A stretch of DNA of 64,000 nucleotides from Panagrolaimus kolymaensis (Eukaryota; Nematoda; Chromadorea; Rhabditida; Panagrolaimidae). Numbering within the stretch: the stretch's first letter is position 1; every line of letters begins with the position of its first letter. The notes below the pieces were generated by a model that saw only the letters and a list, made by a program, of their open reading frames with translations, was not told the DNA's origin and did not search any database. The position numbers were made by a program, and so were the translations under genes. Below, one piece after another: positions 1 through 12,000 of this stretch. The stretch spans positions 7,130,001 to 7,194,000 of the forward strand of contig JAJQJQ010000002.1 in the NCBI GenBank assembly GCA_028622995.1, written 5' to 3'.

Positions 1-147
1 TTTTGTTCGAATTTTCTTAAAACATTTTCTCTAGCCCAACAACACTGTAAAGCATCAAGGTTTTTTATTTTCCCTTCATCAAATTTTTCATCCAAACTAT
101 GTTTTATTTGTTTTGGATTTTAAGTAAATTCATAAACTATTTTTTTT

Positions 148-289
148 GTTCGAATTTTCTTAAAACATTTCTCTAGCCCAACAACACTGTAAAGCATCGA
201 GGTTTTTTATTTTCCCTTCATCAAATTTTTCATCCAAACTATGTTTTATTTGTTTTGGATTTTAAGTAAATTCATAAACTATTTTTTTT
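148..289 (+). repeat. Reference monomer (c class, 142 bp)
   Basis: A complete standard monomer useful as coordinate reference. Landmarks by monomer position: TTCGAA palindrome 2-7; variable site 24; CTAG 26-29; C/A-rich block 30-40; second CpG 51-52 inside TCGA; T6 run 56-61; A3T5 76-83; dyad arms 85-91 and 107-113; variable site 97 (t here, g in other classes); terminal T8 run 135-142. Composition here is 40 A, 24 C, 13 G and 65 T. The same order of landmarks recurs in all monomers. Confidence 0.95.
232..260. other. Conserved dyad (7-bp inverted repeat), example copy
   Basis: ATCCAAA at 232-238 is the exact reverse complement of TTTGGAT at 254-260, separated by 15 bases. Monomer positions are 85-91 and 107-113, and the pair recurs in nearly every monomer. 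An eighth pair (C92 with G105) is possible with a one-T bulge. Short dyads able to form cruciform or hairpin structure are a known feature of centromeric satellites lacking a CENP-B box; a role here is inference. Some classes break one pair: position 87 c to a, 89 a to t, and 110 g to a or t. Confidence 0.6.
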
Positions 290-718
290 GTTCGAATTTT
301 CTTAAAACATTTTTTCTAGCCCAACAACACTGTAAAGCATCGAGGTTTTTTATTTTCCCTTCATCAAATTTTTCATCCAAACTATGTTTTATTTGTTTTG
401 GATTTTAAGTAAATTCATAAACTATTTTTTTTGTTCGAATTTTCTTAAAACATTTTTTCTAGCCCAACAACACTGTAAAGCATCGAGGTTTTTTATTTTC
501 CCTTCATCAAATTTTTCATCCAAACTATGTTTTATTTGTTTTGGATTTTAAGTAAATTGATAAACTATTTTTTTTGTTTTAATTTTCTTAAAACATTTTT
601 TCTAGCCCAACAACACTGTAAAGCATCGAGGTTTTTTATTTTCCCTTCATCAAATTTTTCATCCAAACTATGTTTTATTTGTTTTGGATTTTAAGTAAAT
701 TCATAAACTATTTTTTTT
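290..718 (+). repeat. T-Tg-U three-monomer subrepeat (429 bp), example
   Basis: Three 143-bp monomers: T, T ending 'ttgataaac', then U starting 'gttttaa'. The same 429-bp trio occurs at 290, 719, 1718, 2432, 2861, 4003, 4718, 8145 and 8860, twice as immediate tandems (290/719 and 2432/2861). Tg and U are almost always adjacent, so the g at the end of one unit and the tt at the start of the next behave as one haplotype across the monomer border. Confidence 0.8.
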
Positions 719-1432
719 GTTCGAATTTTCTTAAAACATTTTTTCTAGCCCAACAACACTGTAAAGCATCGAGGTTTTTTATTTTCCCTTCATCAAATTT
801 TTCATCCAAACTATGTTTTATTTGTTTTGGATTTTAAGTAAATTCATAAACTATTTTTTTTGTTCGAATTTTCTTAAAACATTTTTTCTAGCCCAACAAC
901 ACTGTAAAGCATCGAGGTTTTTTATTTTCCCTTCATCAAATTTTTCATCCAAACTATGTTTTATTTGTTTTGGATTTTAAGTAAATTGATAAACTATTTT
1001 TTTTGTTTTAATTTTCTTAAAACATTTTTTCTAGCCCAACAACACTGTAAAGCATCGAGGTTTTTTATTTTCCCTTCATCAAATTTTTCATCCAAACTAT
1101 GTTTTATTTGTTTTGGATTTTAAGTAAATTCATAAACTATTTTTTTTGTTCGAATTTTCTTAAAACATTTCTCTAGCCCAACAACACTGTAAAGCATCGA
1201 GGTTTTTTATTTTCCCTTCATCAAATTTTTCATCCAAACTATGTTTTATTTGTTTTGGATTTTAAGTAAATTCATAAACTATTTTTTTTGTTCGAATTTT
1301 CTTAAAACATTTTTTCTAGCCCAACAACACTGTAAAGCATCGAGGTTTTTTATTTTCCCTTCATCAAATTTTTCATCCAAACTATGTTTTATTTGTTTTG
1401 GATTTTAAGTAAATTCATAAACTATTTTTTTT

Positions 1433-1574
1433 GTTCGAATTTTCTTAAAACATTTCTCTAGCCCAACAACACTGTAAAGCATCGAGGTTTTTTAGTTTCC
1501 CTTCATCAAATTTTTCATCCAAACTATGTTTTATTTGTTTTGGATTTTAATTAAATTCATAAACTATTTTTTTT
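1433..1574 (+). repeat. Chimeric monomer (B* front, p back)
   Basis: The front has the B* markers ('catttctctag', 'ttagtttccc') and the back has the p marker (TTAATTAA at 1547-1554). An A monomer with 'cctcaaa' follows. Elsewhere B* and p are on different monomers: around 6003-6573 the order is B*, T, B, Tp, A. A crossover between a B* and a Tp monomer that dropped the units between them would give exactly this one. The alternative, convergent mutation, needs more steps. Confidence 0.6.
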
Positions 1575-2146
1575 GTTCGAATTTTCTTAAAACATTTTCT
1601 CTAGCCCAACAACACTGTAAAGCATCAAGGTTTTTTATTTTCCCTTCCTCAAATTTTTCATCCAAACTATGTTTTATTTGTTTTGGATTTTAAGTAAATT
1701 CATAAACTATTTTTTTTGTTCGAATTTTCTTAAAACATTTTTTCTAGCCCAACAACACTGTAAAGCATCGAGGTTTTTTATTTTCCCTTCATCAAATTTT
1801 TCATCCAAACTATGTTTTATTTGTTTTGGATTTTAAGTAAATTCATAAACTATTTTTTTTGTTCGAATTTTCTTAAAACATTTTTTCTAGCCCAACAACA
1901 CTGTAAAGCATCGAGGTTTTTTATTTTCCCTTCATCAAATTTTTCATCCAAACTATGTTTTATTTGTTTTGGATTTTTAGTAAATTGATAAACTATTTTT
2001 TTTGTTTTAATTTTCTTAAAACATTTTTTCTAGCCCAACAACACTGTAAAGCATCGAGGTTTTTTATTTTCCCTTCATCAAATTTTTCATCCAAACTATG
2101 TTTTATTTGTTTTGGATTTTAAGTAAATTCATAAACTATTTTTTTT

Positions 2147-3716
2147 GTTCGAATTTTCTTAAAACATTTTCTCTAGCCCAACAACACTGTAAAGCATCAA
2201 GGTTTTTTATTTTCCCTTCATCAAATTTTTCATCCAAACTATGTTTTATTTGTTTTGGATTTTAAGTAAATTCATAAACTATTTTTTTTGTTCGAATTTT
2301 CTTAAAACATTTCTCTAGCCCAACAACACTGTAAAGCATCGAGGTTTTTTATTTTCCCTTCATCAAATTTTTCATCCAAACTATGTTTTATTTGTTTTGG
2401 ATTTTAAGTAAATTCATAAACTATTTTTTTTGTTCGAATTTTCTTAAAACATTTTTTCTAGCCCAACAACACTGTAAAGCATCGAGGTTTTTTATTTTCC
2501 CTTCATCAAATTTTTCATCCAAACTATGTTTTATTTGTTTTGGATTTTAAGTAAATTCATAAACTATTTTTTTTGTTCGAATTTTCTTAAAACATTTTTT
2601 CTAGCCCAACAACACTGTAAAGCATCGAGGTTTTTTATTTTCCCTTCATCAAATTTTTCATCCAAACTATGTTTTATTTGTTTTGGATTTTAAGTAAATT
2701 GATAAACTATTTTTTTTGTTTTAATTTTCTTAAAACATTTTTTCTAGCCCAACAACACTGTAAAGCATCGAGGTTTTTTATTTTCCCTTCATCAAATTTT
2801 TCATCCAAACTATGTTTTATTTGTTTTGGATTTTAAGTAAATTCATAAACTATTTTTTTTGTTCGAATTTTCTTAAAACATTTTTTCTAGCCCAACAACA
2901 CTGTAAAGCATCGAGGTTTTTTATTTTCCCTTCATCAAATTTTTCATCCAAACTATGTTTTATTTGTTTTGGATTTTAAGTAAATTCATAAACTATTTTT
3001 TTTGTTCGAATTTTCTTAAAACATTTTTTCTAGCCCAACAACACTGTAAAGCATCGAGGTTTTTTATTTTCCCTTCATCAAATTTTTCATCCAAACTATG
3101 TTTTATTTGTTTTGGATTTTAAGTAAATTGATAAACTATTTTTTTTATTTTAATTTTCTTAAAACATTTTTTCTAGCCCAACAACACTGTAAAGCATCGA
3201 GGTTTTTTATTTTCCCTTCATCAAATTTTTCATCCAAACTATGTTTTATTTGTTTTGGATTTTAAGTAAATTCATAAACTATTTTTTTTGTTCGAATTTT
3301 CTTAAAACATTTCTCTAGCCCAACAACACTGTAAAGCATCGAGGTTTTTTATTTTCCCTTCATCAAATTTTTCATCCAAACTATGTTTTATTTGTTTTGG
3401 ATTTTAAGTAAATTCATAAACTATTTTTTTTGTTCGAATTTTCTTAAAACATTTTTTCTAGCCCAACAACACTGTAAAGCATCGAGGTTTTTTATTTTCC
3501 CTTCATCAAATTTTTCATCCAAACTATGTTTTATTTGTTTTGGATTTTAAGTAAATTCATAAACTATTTTTTTTGTTCGAATTTTCTTAAAACATTTCTC
3601 TAGCCCAACAACACTGTAAAGCATCGAGGTTTTTTATTTTCCCTTCATCAAATTTTTCATCCAAACTATGTTTTATTTGTTTTGGATTTTAAGTAAATTC
3701 ATAAACTATTTTTTTT
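2147..3716 (+). repeat. Partial second copy of the 15-monomer unit
   Basis: Monomers from 2147 run A B T Tg U T Tg U B T, the same ten classes in the same order as 5-1432. An ordinary B monomer follows at 3575, and the 29-monomer unit takes over at 3717. The U monomer at 3147 carries a private g-to-a change in its first base. Confidence 0.8.
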
Positions 3717-6700
3717 GTTCGAATTTTCTTAAAACATTTTTTCTAGCCCAACAACACTGTAAAGCATCGAGGTTTTTTATTTTCCCTTCATCAAATTTTT
3801 CATCCAAACTATGTTTTATTTGTTTTGGATTTTAATTAAATTCATAAACTATTTTTTTTGTTCGAATTTTCTTAAAACATTTTCTCTAGCCCAACAACAC
3901 TGTAAAGCATCAAGGTTTTTTATTTTCCCTTCCTCAAATTTTTCATCCAAACTATGTTTTATTTGTTTTGGATTTTAAGTAAATTCATAAACTATTTTTT
4001 TTGTTCGAATTTTCTTAAAACATTTTTTCTAGCCCAACAACACTGTAAAGCATCGAGGTTTTTTATTTTCCCTTCATCAAATTTTTCATCCAAACTATGT
4101 TTTATTTGTTTTGGATTTTAAGTAAATTCATAAACTATTTTTTTTGTTCGAATTTTCTTAAAACATTTTTTCTAGCCCAACAACACTGTAAAGCATCGAG
4201 GTTTTTTATTTTCCCTTCATCAAATTTTTCATCCAAACTATGTTTTATTTGTTTTGGATTTTAAGTAAATTGATAAACTATTTTTTTTGTTTTAATTTTC
4301 TTAAAACATTTTTTCTAGCCCAACAACACTGTAAAGCATCGAGGTTTTTTATTTTCCCTTCATCAAATTTTTCATCCAAACTATGTTTTATTTGTTTTGG
4401 ATTTTAAGTAAATTCATAAACTATTTTTTTTGTTCGAATTTTCTTAAAACATTTTTTCTAGCCCAACAACACTGTAAAGCATCGAGGTTTTTTATTTTCC
4501 CTTCATCAAATTTTTCATCCAAACTATGTTTTATTTGTTTTGGATTTTAAGTAAATTGATAAACTATTTTTTTTGTTTTAATTTTCTTAAAACATTTTTT
4601 CTAGCCCAACAACACTGTAAAGCATCGAGGTTTTTTATTTTCCCTTCATCAAATTTTTCATCCAAACTATGTTTTATTTGTTTTGGATTTTAAGTAAATT
4701 CATAAACTATTTTTTTTGTTCGAATTTTCTTAAAACATTTTTTCTAGCCCAACAACACTGTAAAGCATCGAGGTTTTTTATTTTCCCTTCATCAAATTTT
4801 TCATCCAAACTATGTTTTATTTGTTTTGGATTTTAAGTAAATTCATAAACTATTTTTTTTGTTCGAATTTTCTTAAAACATTTTTTCTAGCCCAACAACA
4901 CTGTAAAGCATCGAGGTTTTTTATTTTCCCTTCATCAAATTTTTCATCCAAACTATGTTTTATTTGTTTTGGATTTTAAGTAAATTGATAAACTATTTTT
5001 TTTGTTTTAATTTTCTTAAAACATTTTTTCTAGCCCAACAACACTGTAAAGCATCGAGGTTTTTTATTTTCCCTTCATCAAATTTTTCATCCAAACTATG
5101 TTTTATTTGTTTTGGATTTTAAGTAAATTCATAAACTATTTTTTTTGTTCGAATTTTCTTAAAACATTTCTCTAGCCCAACAACACTGTAAAGCATCGAG
5201 GTTTTTTAGTTTCCCTTCATCAAATTTTTCATCCAAACTATGTTTTATTTGTTTTGGATTTTAAGTAAATTCATAAACTATTTTTTTTGTTCGAATTTTC
5301 TTAAAACATTTTTTCTAGCCCAACAACACTGTAAAGCATCGAGGTTTTTTATTTTCCCTTCATCAAATTTTTCATCCAAACTATGTTTTATTTGTTTTGG
5401 ATTTTAAGTAAATTGATAAACTATTTTTTTTGTTTTAATTTTCTTAAAACAATTTTTCTAGCCCAACAACACTGTAAAGCATCGAGGTTTTTTATTTTCC
5501 CTTCATCAAATTTTTCATCCAAACTATGTTTTATTTGTTTTGGATTTTAAGTAAATTGATAAACTATTTTTTTTGTTTTAATTTTCTTAAAACATTTTTT
5601 CTAGCCCAACAACACTGTAAAGCATCGAGGTTTTTTATTTTCCCTTCATCAAATTTTTCATCCAAACTATGTTTTATTTGTTTTGGATTTTAAGTAAATT
5701 CATAAACTATTTTTTTTGTTCGAATTTTCTTAAAACATTTCTCTAGCCCAACAACACTGTAAAGCATCGAGGTTTTTTATTTTCCCTTCATCAAATTTTT
5801 CATCCAAACTATGTTTTATTTGTTTTGGATTTTAAGTAAATTCATAAACTATTTTTTTTGTTCGAATTTTCTTAAAACATTTTTTCTAGCCCAACAACAC
5901 TGTAAAGCATCGAGGTTTTTTATTTTCCCTTCATCAAATTTTTCATCCAAACTATGTTTTATTTGTTTTGGATTTTAAGTAAATTCATAAACTATTTTTT
6001 TTGTTCGAATTTTCTTAAAACATTTCTCTAGCCCAACAACACTGTAAAGCATCGAGGTTTTTTAGTTTCCCTTCATCAAATTTTTCATCCAAACTATGTT
6101 TTATTTGTTTTGGATTTTAAGTAAATTCATAAACTATTTTTTTTGTTCGAATTTTCTTAAAACATTTTTTCTAGCCCAACAACACTGTAAAGCATCGAGG
6201 TTTTTTATTTTCCCTTCATCAAATTTTTCATCCAAACTATGTTTTATTTGTTTTGGATTTTAAGTAAATTCATAAACTATTTTTTTTGTTCGAATTTTCT
6301 TAAAACATTTCTCTAGCCCAACAACACTGTAAAGCATCGAGGTTTTTTATTTTCCCTTCATCAAATTTTTCATCCAAACTATGTTTTATTTGTTTTGGAT
6401 TTTAAGTAAATTCATAAACTATTTTTTTTGTTCGAATTTTCTTAAAACATTTTTTCTAGCCCAACAACACTGTAAAGCATCGAGGTTTTTTATTTTCCCT
6501 TCATCAAATTTTTCATCCAAACTATGTTTTATTTGTTTTGGATTTTAATTAAATTCATAAACTATTTTTTTTGTTCGAATTTTCTTAAAACATTTTCTCT
6601 AGCCCAACAACACTGTAAAGCATCAAGGTTTTTTATTTTCCCTTCCTCAAATTTTTCATCCAAACTATGTTTTATTTGTTTTGGATTTTAAGTAAATTCA

Positions 6701-7858
6701 TAAACTATTTTTTTTGTTCGAATTTTCTTAAAACATTTTTTCTAGCCCAACAACACTGTAAAGCATCGAGGTTTTTTATTTTCCCTTCATCAAATTTTTC
6801 ATCCAAACTATGTTTTATTTGTTTTGGATTTTAAGTAAATTCATAAACTATTTTTTTTGTTTTAATTTTCTTAAAACATTTTTTCTAGCGCAACAACACT
6901 GTAAAGCATCGAGGTTTTTTATTTTCCCTTCATCAAATTTTTCATCCAAACTATGTTTTATTTGTTTTGGATTTTAAGTAAATTCATAAACTATTTTTTT
7001 TGTTCGAATTTTCTTAAAACATTTCTCTAGCCCAACAACACTGTAAAGCATCGAGGTTTTTTATTTTCCCTTCATCAAATTTTTCATCCAAACTATGTTT
7101 TATTTGTTTTGGATTTTAAGTAAATTCATAAACTATTTTTTTTGTTCGAATTTTCTTAAAACATTTTTTCTAGCCCAACAACACTGTAAAGCATCGAGGT
7201 TTTTTATTTTCCCTTCATCAAATTTTTCATCCAAACTATGTTTTATTTGTTTTGGATTTTAAGTAAATTGATAAACTATTTTTTTTGTTCGAATTTTCTT
7301 AAAACATTTTCTCTAGCCCAACAACACTGTAAAGCATCAAGGTTTTTTATTTTCCCTTCCTCAAATTTTTCATCCAAACTATGTTTTATTTGTTTTGGAT
7401 TTTAAGTAAATTCATAAACTATTTTTTTTGTTCGAATTTTCTTAAAACATTTTTTCTAGCCCAACAACACTGTAAAGCATCGAGGTTTTTTATTTTCCCT
7501 TCATCAAATTTTTCATCCAAACTATGTTTTATTTGTTTTGGATTTTAAGTAAATTCATAAACTATTTTTTTTGTTCGAATTTTCTTAAAACATTTTCTCT
7601 AGCCCAACAACACTGTAAAGCATCAAGGTTTTTTATTTTCCCTTCCTCAAATTTTTCATCCAAACTATGTTTTATTTGTTTTGGATTTTAAGTAAATTCA
7701 TAAACTATTTTTTTTGTTCGAATTTTCTTAAAACATTTTTTCTAGCCCAACAACACTGTAAAGCATCGAGGTTTTTTATTTTCCCTTCATCAAATTTTTC
7801 ATCCAAACTATGTTTTATTTGTTTTGGATTTTAAGTAAATTCATAAACTATTTTTTTT
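3717..7858 (+). repeat. 29-monomer higher-order unit, copy 1 (4,142 bp)
   Basis: Order: Tp A T Tg U Tg U T Tg U B* Tg U' U B T B* T B Tp A T U(gcgc) B Tg A T A T. Rare markers include the TTAATTAA monomers at 3717 and 6430, U' with 'acaattttt' at 5432, B* at 5147 and 6003, and 'tagcgcaac' at 6859. Copy 2 follows immediately with the same length and the same rare markers at the same places. The first 17 monomers match class by class; differences are at units 18-21, 24 and 28. Confidence 0.85.
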
Positions 7859-10800
7859 GTTCGAATTTTCTTAAAACATTTTTTCTAGCCCAACAACACT
7901 GTAAAGCATCGAGGTTTTTTATTTTCCCTTCATCAAATTTTTCATCCAAACTATGTTTTATTTGTTTTGGATTTTAATTAAATTCATAAACTATTTTTTT
8001 TGTTCGAATTTTCTTAAAACATTTTCTCTAGCCCAACAACACTGTAAAGCATCAAGGTTTTTTATTTTCCCTTCCTCAAATTTTTCATCCAAACTATGTT
8101 TTATTTGTTTTGGATTTTAAGTAAATTCATAAACTATTTTTTTTGTTCGAATTTTCTTAAAACATTTTTTCTAGCCCAACAACACTGTAAAGCATCGAGG
8201 TTTTTTATTTTCCCTTCATCAAATTTTTCATCCAAACTATGTTTTATTTGTTTTGGATTTTAAGTAAATTCATAAACTATTTTTTTTGTTCGAATTTTCT
8301 TAAAACATTTTTTCTAGCCCAACAACACTGTAAAGCATCGAGGTTTTTTATTTTCCCTTCATCAAATTTTTCATCCAAACTATGTTTTATTTGTTTTGGA
8401 TTTTAAGTAAATTGATAAACTATTTTTTTTGTTTTAATTTTCTTAAAACATTTTTTCTAGCCCAACAACACTGTAAAGCATCGAGGTTTTTTATTTTCCC
8501 TTCATCAAATTTTTCATCCAAACTATGTTTTATTTGTTTTGGATTTTAAGTAAATTCATAAACTATTTTTTTTGTTCGAATTTTCTTAAAACATTTTTTC
8601 TAGCCCAACAACACTGTAAAGCATCGAGGTTTTTTATTTTCCCTTCATCAAATTTTTCATCCAAACTATGTTTTATTTGTTTTGGATTTTAAGTAAATTG
8701 ATAAACTATTTTTTTTGTTTTAATTTTCTTAAAACATTTTTTCTAGCCCAACAACACTGTAAAGCATCGAGGTTTTTTATTTTCCCTTCATCAAATTTTT
8801 CATCCAAACTATGTTTTATTTGTTTTGGATTTTAAGTAAATTCATAAACTATTTTTTTTGTTCGAATTTTCTTAAAACATTTTTTCTAGCCCAACAACAC
8901 TGTAAAGCATCGAGGTTTTTTATTTTCCCTTCATCAAATTTTTCATCCAAACTATGTTTTATTTGTTTTGGATTTTAAGTAAATTCATAAACTATTTTTT
9001 TTGTTCGAATTTTCTTAAAACATTTTTTCTAGCCCAACAACACTGTAAAGCATCGAGGTTTTTTATTTTCCCTTCATCAAATTTTTCATCCAAACTATGT
9101 TTTATTTGTTTTGGATTTTAAGTAAATTGATAAACTATTTTTTTTGTTTTAATTTTCTTAAAACATTTTTTCTAGCCCAACAACACTGTAAAGCATCGAG
9201 GTTTTTTATTTTCCCTTCATCAAATTTTTCATCCAAACTATGTTTTATTTGTTTTGGATTTTAAGTAAATTCATAAACTATTTTTTTTGTTCGAATTTTC
9301 TTAAAACATTTCTCTAGCCCAACAACACTGTAAAGCATCGAGGTTTTTTAGTTTCCCTTCATCAAATTTTTCATCCAAACTATGTTTTATTTGTTTTGGA
9401 TTTTAAGTAAATTCATAAACTATTTTTTTTGTTCGAATTTTCTTAAAACATTTTTTCTAGCCCAACAACACTGTAAAGCATCGAGGTTTTTTATTTTCCC
9501 TTCATCAAATTTTTCATCCAAACTATGTTTTATTTGTTTTGGATTTTAAGTAAATTGATAAACTATTTTTTTTGTTTTAATTTTCTTAAAACAATTTTTC
9601 TAGCCCAACAACACTGTAAAGCATCGAGGTTTTTTATTTTCCCTTCATCAAATTTTTCATCCAAACTATGTTTTATTTGTTTTGGATTTTAAGTAAATTG
9701 ATAAACTATTTTTTTTGTTTTAATTTTCTTAAAACATTTTTTCTAGCCCAACAACACTGTAAAGCATCGAGGTTTTTTATTTTCCCTTCATCAAATTTTT
9801 CATCCAAACTATGTTTTATTTGTTTTGGATTTTAAGTAAATTCATAAACTATTTTTTTTGTTCGAATTTTCTTAAAACATTTCTCTAGCCCAACAACACT
9901 GTAAAGCATCGAGGTTTTTTATTTTCCCTTCATCAAATTTTTCATCCAAACTATGTTTTATTTGTTTTGGATTTTAAGTAAATTCATAAACTATTTTTTT
10001 TGTTCGAATTTTCTTAAAACATTTTTTCTAGCCCAACAACACTGTAAAGCATCGAGGTTTTTTATTTTCCCTTCATCAAATTTTTCATCCAAACTATGTT
10101 TTATTTGTTTTGGATTTTAAGTAAATTCATAAACTATTTTTTTTGTTCGAATTTTCTTAAAACATTTCTCTAGCCCAACAACACTGTAAAGCATCGAGGT
10201 TTTTTAGTTTCCCTTCATCAAATTTTTCATCCAAACTATGTTTTATTTGTTTTGGATTTTAAGTAAATTCATAAACTATTTTTTTTGTTCGAATTTTCTT
10301 AAAACATTTTCTCTAGCCCAACAACACTGTAAAGCATCAAGGTTTTTTATTTTCCCTTCCTCAAATTTTTCATCCAAACTATGTTTTATTTGTTTTGGAT
10401 TTTAAGTAAATTCATAAACTATTTTTTTTGTTCGAATTTTCTTAAAACATTTTTTCTAGCCCAACAACACTGTAAAGCATCGAGGTTTTTTATTTTCCCT
10501 TCATCAAATTTTTCATCCAAACTATGTTTTATTTGTTTTGGATTTTAAGTAAATTCATAAACTATTTTTTTTGTTCGAATTTTCTTAAAACATTTTTTCT
10601 AGCCCAACAACACTGTAAAGCATCGAGGTTTTTTATTTTCCCTTCATCAAATTTTTCATCCAAACTATGTTTTATTTGTTTTGGATTTTAAGTAAATTCA
10701 TAAACTATTTTTTTTGTTCGAATTTTCTTAAAACATTTTTTCTAGCCCAACAACACTGTAAAGCATCGAGGTTTTTTATTTTCCCTTCATCAAATTTTTC

Positions 10801-12000
10801 ATCCAAACTATGTTTTATTTGTTTTGGATTTTAAGTAAATTCATAAACTATTTTTTTTGTTCGAATTTTCTTAAAACATTTTTTCTAGCCCAACAACACT
10901 GTAAAGCATCGAGGTTTTTTATTTTCCCTTCATCAAATTTTTCATCCAAACTATGTTTTATTTGTTTTGGATTTTAAGTAAATTCATAAACTATTTTTTT
11001 TGTTTTAATTTTCTTAAAACATTTTTTCTAGCGCAACAACACTGTAAAGCATCGAGGTTTTTTATTTTCCCTTCATCAAATTTTTCATCCAAACTATGTT
11101 TTATTTGTTTTGGATTTTAAGTAAATTCATAAACTATTTTTTTTGTTCGAATTTTCTTAAAACATTTCTCTAGCCCAACAACACTGTAAAGCATCGAGGT
11201 TTTTTATTTTCCCTTCATCAAATTTTTCATCCAAACTATGTTTTATTTGTTTTGGATTTTAAGTAAATTCATAAACTATTTTTTTTGTTCGAATTTTCTT
11301 AAAACATTTCTCTAGCCCAACAACACTGTAAAGCATCGAGGTTTTTTATTTTCCCTTCATCAAATTTTTCATCCAAACTATGTTTTATTTGTTTTGGATT
11401 TTAAGTAAATTCATAAACTATTTTTTTTGTTCGAATTTTCTTAAAACATTTTCTCTAGCCCAACAACACTGTAAAGCATCAAGGTTTTTTATTTTCCCTT
11501 CCTCAAATTTTTCATCCAAACTATGTTTTATTTGTTTTGGATTTTAAGTAAATTCATAAACTATTTTTTTTGTTCGAATTTTCTTAAAACATTTTTTCTA
11601 GCCCAACAACACTGTAAAGCATCGAGGTTTTTTATTTTCCCTTCATCAAATTTTTCATCCAAACTATGTTTTATTTGTTTTGGATTTTAAGTAAATTCAT
11701 AAACTATTTTTTTTGTTCGAATTTTCTTAAAACATTTTTTCTAGCCCAACAACACTGTAAAGCATCGAGGTTTTTTATTTTCCCTTCATCAAATTTTTCA
11801 TCCAAACTATGTTTTATTTGTTTTGGATTTTAAGTAAATTCATAAACTATTTTTTTTGTTCGAATTTTCTTAAAACATTTTTTCTAGCCCAACAACACTG
11901 TAAAGCATCGAGGTTTTTTATTTTCCCTTCATCAAATTTTTCATCCAAACTATGTTTTATTTGTTTTGGATTTTAAGTAAATTCATAAACTATTTTTTTT
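7859..12000 (+). repeat. 29-monomer higher-order unit, copy 2 (4,142 bp)
   Basis: The first 17 monomers repeat copy 1 class for class. Matched rare markers: TTAATTAA at 7974-7981, B* at 9289 and 10145, U' at 9574, 'tagcgcaac' at 11002. Offset is 4,142 bp. Units 18-21 read A T T T instead of T B Tp A, consistent with a gene-conversion patch or compensating exchanges, since total length is unchanged. The copy ends at the border with the next domain. Confidence 0.85.

Larger units (their letters stand above)
5..2146 (+). repeat. 15-monomer unit, first copy (2,142 bp)
   Basis: Monomer order: A B T Tg U T Tg U B T, then B*p A T Tg U. The first ten are repeated in the same order from 2147, starting with the unusual A subtype that keeps 'catcaaa' instead of 'cctcaaa'. 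The offset is 2,142 bp. The last five resemble the start of the 29-monomer units. Confidence 0.8.
5..12000 (+). repeat. Left domain: A/B/T/U monomer family
   Basis: Monomers 1-84. Position 97 is t in all of them; the g97 and 'tttatctag' variants that dominate the rest of the window are absent. Four classes mix here: A (10 copies, 'catcaagg', mostly 'cctcaaa'), B (142 bp), T (143 bp) and U (17 copies with 'gttttaa' in place of 'gttcgaa', usually after a monomer ending 'ttgataaac'). A and U types do not occur after about 11.6 kb. The most repeated short motif is the three-monomer block T-Tg-U. The domain ends exactly where the second 29-monomer unit ends. Confidence 0.9.

Noticed and set aside
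148..164. CENP-B box around TTCG
   Set aside because: The TTCG start is present, but the required downstream A and CGGG are not; the region reads AATTTTCTTAA. It does not meet the known core.
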